Shown here in pieces: positions 6,048-10,310 of a stretch of 10,310 nucleotides of DNA. A program made the translations under genes and the position numbers. This DNA comes from Pseudomonadota bacterium (lineage in GTDB: Bacteria > Pseudomonadota > Alphaproteobacteria > Rhizobiales > Rhizobiaceae). The notes beneath the pieces are model-generated. The model saw nothing but the letters and a program-made list of their open reading frames with translations, was not told the DNA's origin and did no database searches. Location: assembly GCA_023433855.1 (NCBI GenBank), contig JAEYTV010000268.1, forward strand, positions 1 through 10,310, in the 5' to 3' direction. Position 1 is the stretch's first letter, and each line of letters opens with the position of its first letter.

Positions 6048-6067
6048 ATGCGGGAGCCCTCCCGCAT
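6048..6067. repeat. Perfect hairpin in the exoX-exoY control region
   Basis: ATGCGGGA, loop GCCC, TCCCGCAT: an 8-bp GC-rich perfect stem with a 4-base loop. It lies 165 bases upstream of exoX and 540 bases upstream of exoY. No T-run follows in either direction, so a standard intrinsic terminator is unlikely. A regulator operator or a leader structure is possible. Confidence 0.5.
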
Positions 6068-6376
6068 ACCGCGAAATGGGTAGCTGCCCTCGTGTTGCCG
6101 CTTTTTGGCCAAAGTTGGGGACGCCGGCTCTGTTTGTTGCTCCGGAGCGGTCGGAACGCAGCCGCTTCGCGATCAACTTTTATTTCAAAGCTTAACTCGG
6201 ACCGATGCGCATGCTGCAATGCAACATTGTATTGCGACGCAACAGGAGCGGGCCTTTGGTCGGACGTTCAAGATACTTTCGTCCCGCTGACCAAGAAGCA
6301 CCTTGTCGATGATCTGGCGGGATACGCCAACACTGCGTGAATTAATTACCGACTGCGCAGAAATGTCGCCGTTATA

Positions 6377-6406
6377 TTGAACTGTACAAATAGATCCGAG
6401 TATCGC
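6377..6406 (+). promoter_or_regulatory. Possible sigma-70-like promoter for exoY
   Basis: TTGAAC, an 18-base spacer and TATCGC, about 200 bases upstream of exoY. The -35 is fair (5 of 6 to TTGACA) and the -10 is weak (3 of 6). The spacer contains the 11-bp element at 6384-6394. A second -35-like box, TTGACT at 6503-6508, has no matching -10 at normal spacing. This is a candidate only. Confidence 0.22.
6384..6394 (+). promoter_or_regulatory. 11-bp element, copy facing exoY
   Basis: GTACAAATAGA on the plus strand, 212 bases upstream of the exoY start and inside the spacer of the candidate promoter. It is identical to the minus-strand sequence at 5982-5992 facing exoX. Confidence 0.35.
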
Positions 6407-6606
6407 TCCTCCTCCTTTCACCGCGCCAACTAGTAAGTGGGCATTCGCGACGGCGAACAGGTGCGGTAGCAACGTACCGGAACGGGAAACGCGGTTAAAA
6501 ATTTGACTAGCATCAAATTCCGAACACAGACTTATTATCGGATGTGCGGGAAATGAACCGTCCCCAGGGGCACCGACTATCGCAAAACCTAAGTGGAGTT
6601 TACTCT

Positions 6607-7287
6607 ATGAAGTCAGCGACACGTTCGGCAGAATCGCCGTTTTCGTCCAGGGTCCAAGCCGACGGGTTTCTTCCGACCGGAGGCTTGGCCAAACGCAGCT
6701 TCGATCTCACGACCGCAGCCTTTGCTCTGTTACTCTTTAGCCCGATCTTCCTGATGATCGCGGCTCTGGTGAAATTTTCCGACAATGGCCCGGTCTTTTA
6801 TGGACACCGCAGGATCGGCCATAAGGGCCGCTCCTTCAAATGCCTGAAGTTCCGCACAATGGCCGTGAACGGCGACGAACTTCTTGAGAACTATCTCAAG
6901 GCCAATCCGCAGGCGGCCGAGGAATGGCGCACGACCCGCAAGCTCAAGAACGATCCTCGTGTGACCGCGGTTGGCAGCGTATTGCGCAAGCTGAGCCTCG
7001 ACGAGGTTCCGCAACTGATCAACATCCTCCGCGGTGAGATGAGCGTTGTCGGCCCTCGTCCGGTCGTCGACGAGGAGCTCAACCTCTATGACAGTTTCGC
7101 CGCCTACTATCTGAGGACGCGGCCTGGTCTGACCGGGCTCTGGCAGATCAGCGGACGCAACGACGTCTCCTACGAATCGCGGATCGCGTTCGACACTCAC
7201 TACGTTCAGAACTGGTCGCTTGCCGGCGACCTGACAATCATCCTGAAAACGATCCCTGCCGTCTGCCTGGCTCGCGGCAGCTATTGA
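6607..7287 (+). CDS. exoY: Undecaprenyl-phosphate galactose phosphotransferase ExoY
   Basis: A 226-residue monotopic/bitopic phosphoglycosyl transferase, the same length as S. meliloti ExoY and beginning with the same MKSATRSA residues as I recall them. One hydrophobic helix at about 33-56 is followed by the family blocks KFRTM (81-85), LRKLSLDEVPQL (126-137, with the catalytic Asp132-Glu133 pair), MSVVGPRPVV (145-154) and RPGLTGLWQISGR (172-184). It transfers galactose-1-phosphate from UDP-galactose to undecaprenyl phosphate at the inner membrane, the first committed step of succinoglycan synthesis, and is the target of ExoX. The ATG at 6607 is chosen because GGAG lies 9 bases upstream and the length matches the family. 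An in-frame GTG at 6544 would add 21 residues without support. It opens the plus-strand operon. Confidence 0.97.
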   Translation: MKSATRSAESPFSSRVQADGFLPTGGLAKRSFDLTTAAFALLLFSPIFLMIAALVKFSDNGPVFYGHRRIGHKGRSFKCLKFRTMAVNGDELLENYLKANPQAAEEWRTTRKLKNDPRVTAVGSVLRKLSLDEVPQLINILRGEMSVVGPRPVVDEELNLYDSFAAYYLRTRPGLTGLWQISGRNDVSYESRIAFDTHYVQNWSLAGDLTIILKTIPAVCLARGSY

Positions 7288-7381
7288 TTGGATTGCCTGT
7301 CTTATCTCTGCAGATGAAAATCCCAGCTTGATCCACAGCAACGGGATAGGTCCGCAGAAGACTTCCATCGAGGAAAAAACC

Positions 7382-8638
7382 ATGCAGATCAGAGCCGCCT
7401 CCTTCAGGAGCTTGCGTGTTTTATGTTTATCGGTGGCAGCCCTTCTATTTGCGCTGGTCGATCTCGCAGCCGCCGACGAAGGCGGCTATCGGCTTGGCGT
7501 GATGGACAAACTGCGGATCCGTGTTGCCGAGTGGCAGCCGGCCGAGGGGACTGTCCGCACCTGGGAGGCAGTCAGCGGTGATTATGCGATCGGTCCGACG
7601 GGCTCCTTGTCACTGCCGTTCATCGGCGATCTGCCGGCGGCAGGAAAGACCACCACGGAGGTCGCCCAGACGATCGGCGAGGAACTGCGAAGCAAGTTCG
7701 CGCTGCGCAACCTCCCCTCCGCTTCCGTGGAAATTGCCGAGTTTCGTCCGGTCTTCGTTGCGGGCGATGTCCATACTCCGGGCGAATACCCCTATGCACC
7801 GAACCTGACGGTGCTTAAGGCCGTGAGCCTTGCCGGCGGATTGCGTCGGTCGGACGCCGGGCAGCGTTTTGCCCGCGACTTCATCAATGCCCGTGGTGAT
7901 GCCGCCGTATACGGGTCAGAGCGTGGACGGCTCATTGCCCGCCGCGCCCGCCTTTTGGCGGAAGAATCGGGCGCGAAGGAACTGGCTGTCCCTCCCGAAC
8001 TCAAGGATGCGCCAGACGCGGACAAGTTGATCGCGCGCGAATCTGCCCTGATGAAGTCCCGGCGAGATCGCTACGAACTGCAATTGAAGGCTCTCGCCGA
8101 TCTTCGCGCGCTTTTGGAAAACGAAGTGAAGTCGCTCAGCCAGAAATCCGATACGCAAAAGCGCCAGTTGCAACTCGTCACTGAGGACCGGGACAAGATG
8201 GCCCGGCTGACTGAACAGGGCTTGGCAACCGCCAGCCGTCGGCTTTCGGCGGAAGAGCGTGCCGCTGACCTGGAATCCAATATGCTGGACACCAGCACGG
8301 CAGCACTTCGTGCCAAGCAGGAGATCAACAGGGCCAATCAGGACGAGATCAACCTGCGCAACGATTGGGAAGCGCTACGCGCCAAGGAACTTCAGGATAC
8401 CGAGGCCGAACTTGAGAAGCTTGGTCTTCAACTCAGCACCAGCCGCGAATTGATGTCCGAAGCACTGGCTCAATCCGCCGAAGCGCTGAAGTTCGACCCA
8501 TCGGGCCAGTCGGCAACCATCAAATATACGGTTGTTCGCGATCAGGGTGACGGACCTAAGGAGGTCGTTGTCGGTGAAAACGACAGGCTGATGCCCGGCG
8601 ACGTGATTAGGGTCAGTTCCGAGCTACTGATGCAGTGA
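7382..8638 (+). CDS. exoF: Polysaccharide export protein ExoF
   Basis: A 418-residue protein close to S. meliloti ExoF (about 421). A Sec signal peptide occupies residues 1-31 (hydrophobic VLCLSVAALLFALVDLAAA). The polysaccharide export domain begins GYRLGVMDKLRIRVAEWQP, and a SLBB-type beta-grasp segment contains FVAGDVHTPGEYPYAPNLTVLKAVSLAGGLRR. A long charged, heptad-like region (about residues 200-370, rich in E, K, L, Q and A) predicts a coiled coil in the periplasm. The C terminus ends with NDRLMPGDVIRVSSELL. In S. meliloti ExoF is needed together with ExoY for the first lipid-linked galactose and is grouped with Wza-like export proteins. The start at 7382 has GAGG 8 bases upstream and gives the signal peptide at the N terminus; an upstream TTG at 7328 is not supported. 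It lies 94 bases after exoY and 6 before exoQ. Confidence 0.95.
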   Translation: MQIRAASFRSLRVLCLSVAALLFALVDLAAADEGGYRLGVMDKLRIRVAEWQPAEGTVRTWEAVSGDYAIGPTGSLSLPFIGDLPAAGKTTTEVAQTIGEELRSKFALRNLPSASVEIAEFRPVFVAGDVHTPGEYPYAPNLTVLKAVSLAGGLRRSDAGQRFARDFINARGDAAVYGSERGRLIARRARLLAEESGAKELAVPPELKDAPDADKLIARESALMKSRRDRYELQLKALADLRALLENEVKSLSQKSDTQKRQLQLVTEDRDKMARLTEQGLATASRRLSAEERAADLESNMLDTSTAALRAKQEINRANQDEINLRNDWEALRAKELQDTEAELEKLGLQLSTSRELMSEALAQSAEALKFDPSGQSATIKYTVVRDQGDGPKEVVVGENDRLMPGDVIRVSSELLMQ

Positions 8639-8644
8639 CGTGGC

Positions 8645-9916
8645 ATGAGGATCGCGAAATCTGCACTTATTGACCCCGGGCGAAATGACGCCTACGGCAT
8701 CATGGCCGTAGCGTTATCGTTCTTTGTCTTCGCCTATTCGACCCTGTTCGGGCCGATTTCGATCCTTGCCTACTATTGTGCCTGGTTCCTGCTGGTCGTT
8801 GTCGACTACCGCCGCGCGCTCGGTGATTATCTCAGGTACATCTGGCTCTTCAGCTTTGCCCTTTTTTGCTTCCTGTCGGCATTCTGGTCGCCGGCCTTCG
8901 GAACGTCGCTCCGAACGGCCATCCAGTACCTGACGCACATCGTCTGTGCGCTGATCGCCATGCGAGCGGTGAGCGCCCTTACGCTAACGCGAGGGGCTGT
9001 CGCCGGAATAGCGATCGTCCTCGTATATTCGCTGCTTTTCGGACGCTACGTCTATGATGCGATCGACGGCACCTACAGTTTCGTCGGAGCATTCGCCTCG
9101 AAAAATCAGCTTGGATTCTATGCCTCCCTGGGCGTGTTCTTTGCCTATGTGACGGTCCTGCTCTTCCGGGCCAGTGGCGCCTGGGTCATCGGTGCCGGCC
9201 TTGTAGGCCTGTTATCGGGATATTCGCTTCTTGCCTCGCAATCAGCAACCTCGGTCATAACCACGGTTGCGGTTATTGCGCTGTGCATGAGCTTGCAAGT
9301 CCTTATGGCAGTCAGGCCAAGTATCCGACGAATAGCATTCGCAGCCTGCCTCGTGGCTGTCGCCAGCGTGGCAATAGCTGCCCTGCAGTTCGGCGCTTTC
9401 GACGCAATCCTCGGAGTCTTCGGCAAAGACTCCACCCTCACGGGACGTACCTATCTCTGGCAGCAGGGCATCGCGGCCGCCAGCGAACATCCTCTGTTCG
9501 GGATCGGCTACCAGGGTTATTGGGTACAGGGCTTCTCGGAGGCAGAACGGCTTTGGCAGGAATTCTTCATCGCCAGCCGAAGCGGGTTCCACTTTCACAA
9601 CACCTATATCGAAGCTGTCGTCGAGACCGGCGTCGTTGGGACGTTCCTGATGTGCGCGATCTTGCTCACCAGCCTGATCGGCCATCTTCGCCGGTTCCTG
9701 ACGCGGGGCAGGAGCCCTCAAGCGTTGTTCTTCTTCGGATTAGCGAGCCTGTTGTTCGTCCGCTCGTTCGTCGAGATCGACATAATGAATCCCTACCAGG
9801 TCGGATCATTTTTGTTCTACTTCACCGCCGGCAGGCTGGCACTCAGCGACCGCCGGGAACCGGAGGCATCGTTCCACCGCCTCGTCGCCAACCCTGATGG
9901 TGCACGAACCAGCTGA
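8645..9916 (+). CDS. exoQ: Succinoglycan polymerase ExoQ (Wzy/O-antigen ligase family)
   Basis: A 423-residue multi-pass inner-membrane protein with about ten to twelve hydrophobic segments. The Wzy/WaaL family region is intact: FASKNQLGFY (150-159), LLASQSATS (195-203), LTGRTYLWQQG (265-275), EHPLFGIGYQGYW (281-293) and the large periplasmic loop ending FHFHNTYIEAVVETGVVG (315-332). In S. meliloti ExoQ is required for polymerisation of the octasaccharide into high-molecular-weight succinoglycan, working with ExoP and, for short chains, ExoT. The ATG begins 6 bases after the exoF stop. Its own ribosome binding site is poor, so translation is probably coupled to exoF. No exoT is seen in the window, so ExoQ may carry the polymerisation function alone or with a transporter encoded elsewhere. 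Confidence 0.94.
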   Translation: MRIAKSALIDPGRNDAYGIMAVALSFFVFAYSTLFGPISILAYYCAWFLLVVVDYRRALGDYLRYIWLFSFALFCFLSAFWSPAFGTSLRTAIQYLTHIVCALIAMRAVSALTLTRGAVAGIAIVLVYSLLFGRYVYDAIDGTYSFVGAFASKNQLGFYASLGVFFAYVTVLLFRASGAWVIGAGLVGLLSGYSLLASQSATSVITTVAVIALCMSLQVLMAVRPSIRRIAFAACLVAVASVAIAALQFGAFDAILGVFGKDSTLTGRTYLWQQGIAAASEHPLFGIGYQGYWVQGFSEAERLWQEFFIASRSGFHFHNTYIEAVVETGVVGTFLMCAILLTSLIGHLRRFLTRGRSPQALFFFGLASLLFVRSFVEIDIMNPYQVGSFLFYFTAGRLALSDRREPEASFHRLVANPDGARTS

Positions 9917-9963
9917 CCGGCGGTCCGATCAGCGAGGTGAGAACGCTTCGGAGGATAACCCGT

Positions 9964-10310
9964 ATGCAGACATTGTTTTCCCTTCAGTATCTACGGGCGC
10001 TGGCGGCACTGGCTGTGGTCCTTTTTCATGCCGGCGAGCGGAGCGGTTCGCACTTCACAATCGGCGCGGCCGGCGTCGACGTATTTTTCGTCGTAAGCGG
10101 TTTCATCATGATGGCCATCAGCGACAACCGTCCGACGAGCCCGGCGGGCTTCCTGCGTGACCGCCTCCTGCGCATCGTTCCAGTCTACTGGCTCGCAACC
10201 TTGACCATGGTGGTTGGCGCCTTGATCGGGATGTTCCCGAACCTGAAGCTCGATCCCGTCCACATACTAGGGTCGTTTCTTTTTCTGCCAGTGGCGTCGC
10301 CGAATACCGG
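9964..10310 (+). CDS. exoZ: Succinoglycan O-acetyltransferase ExoZ, N-terminal part (cut by window edge)
   Basis: The first 115 residues of an acyltransferase 3 family membrane protein; the remainder lies beyond the right edge and no stop is met. Family signatures are intact: LQYLRALAALAVVLFHAG (7-24) with Arg11 and the conserved His22, AAGVDVFFVVSGFIM (35-49), and FLRDRLLRIVPVYW (63-76), the RxxRIxPxYW block. It is a different branch from ExoH, which lacks the VDVFFVVSGF block. In S. meliloti ExoZ adds acetyl groups to succinoglycan. The start ATG has GGAGG about 9 bases upstream. It follows exoQ by 47 bases with no terminator, so it is in the exoYFQZ operon. The next gene expected is exoB (UDP-glucose 4-epimerase), outside the window. 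Confidence 0.93.
   Translation, partial: MQTLFSLQYLRALAALAVVLFHAGERSGSHFTIGAAGVDVFFVVSGFIMMAISDNRPTSPAGFLRDRLLRIVPVYWLATLTMVVGALIGMFPNLKLDPVHILGSFLFLPVASPNT

Larger units (their letters stand above)
5883..6606. promoter_or_regulatory. Divergent exoX-exoY control region
   Basis: A 724-base spacer between the starts of exoX and exoY, visibly lower in GC than the genes. No real gene was found in it. It must hold the promoters of both the exoXU and exoYFQZ units. In S. meliloti the matching region is long and is the integration point for several regulators (ExoS/ChvI, MucR and others). I cannot identify a specific regulator site here. It contains the leader hairpins, the inverted 11-bp pair, a perfect hairpin and weak promoter-like boxes listed separately. 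The purine-rich GTGGAGT at its right edge is the exoY ribosome binding site. Confidence 0.75.

Noticed and set aside
5957..6340. A 127-codon plus-strand open frame in the exoX-exoY spacer
   Set aside because: It overlaps the hairpin and the promoter-like region, its composition is not coding-like, and its stop lies well ahead of exoY. It is probably chance.
6316..6360. Possible rho-independent terminator or tRNA-like structure in the exoX-exoY spacer
   Set aside because: No paired stem of useful length followed by a T-run, and no cloverleaf arms or T-loop consensus, could be found.
6185..6472. A 95-codon open frame on the minus strand within the exoX-exoY spacer
   Set aside because: It has no clear ribosome binding site, mixed third-position composition, a Cys-rich unlikely C-terminal part and no recognisable fold. 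It lies in a region expected to be regulatory.
6503..6538. Promoter made of TTGACT (6503-6508) and TATTAT (6533-6538) upstream of exoY
   Set aside because: The spacer is 24 bases, too long for a sigma-70 type promoter, and no -10-like box occurs at 16-18 bases.
6730..7383. A 217-codon minus-strand frame opposite exoY
   Set aside because: ExoY on the plus strand has all family motifs and the correct length, so the reverse frame is a by-product of its codon bias.

Overview
The window is a succinoglycan-type (exo) exopolysaccharide biosynthesis locus from an alphaproteobacterium of the order Rhizobiales. The closest relatives are probably in the Sinorhizobium/Ensifer, Rhizobium or Agrobacterium group; the sequence alone does not settle the genus. 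The evidence is a GC-rich genome with G/C-ending codons, and a run of genes whose products match the ExoA, L, K, H, U, X, Y, F, Q and Z families in length, motifs and order.

Left arm (1-3519, minus strand): exoH, exoK, exoL and the start of exoA form a tight head-to-tail operon, the same order as the start of the S. meliloti exoHKLAMONP operon. It encodes a membrane acyltransferase (succinylation), a secreted GH16 glycanase and two sugar transferases. exoH and exoL appear to use TTG starts, each with a well placed ribosome binding site.

Middle (3520-4510): about 990 bases without a convincing gene. In S. meliloti, exoI, exoT, exoW and exoV lie between exoH and exoU; none is recognisable here. 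The stretch holds several inverted repeats, a cluster of palindromes that looks like an intergenic repeat element, and short coding-like frames that may be gene remnants.

Centre (4511-5882, minus strand): exoU (GT2 glycosyltransferase) and exoX (small two-helix membrane protein, inhibitor of ExoY). exoX is divergent from exoY across a 724-base control region of lower GC. That region contains a leader hairpin with a Shine-Dalgarno-like loop just ahead of exoX, another perfect hairpin, and an 11-bp sequence present once on each strand, one copy facing each gene.

Right arm (6607-10310, plus strand): exoY, exoF, exoQ and the start of exoZ, a co-directional operon. ExoY starts the lipid-linked repeat unit with galactose-1-phosphate, ExoA, ExoL and ExoU extend it, ExoZ and ExoH decorate it with acetyl and succinyl groups, ExoQ polymerises it, ExoF takes part in export, and ExoK cuts the product to shorter chains outside the cell. 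ExoM, O, N, P and B would be expected beyond the window edges. Both ends cut through genes (exoA on the left, exoZ on the right). No mobile element, RNA gene or CRISPR array was seen.
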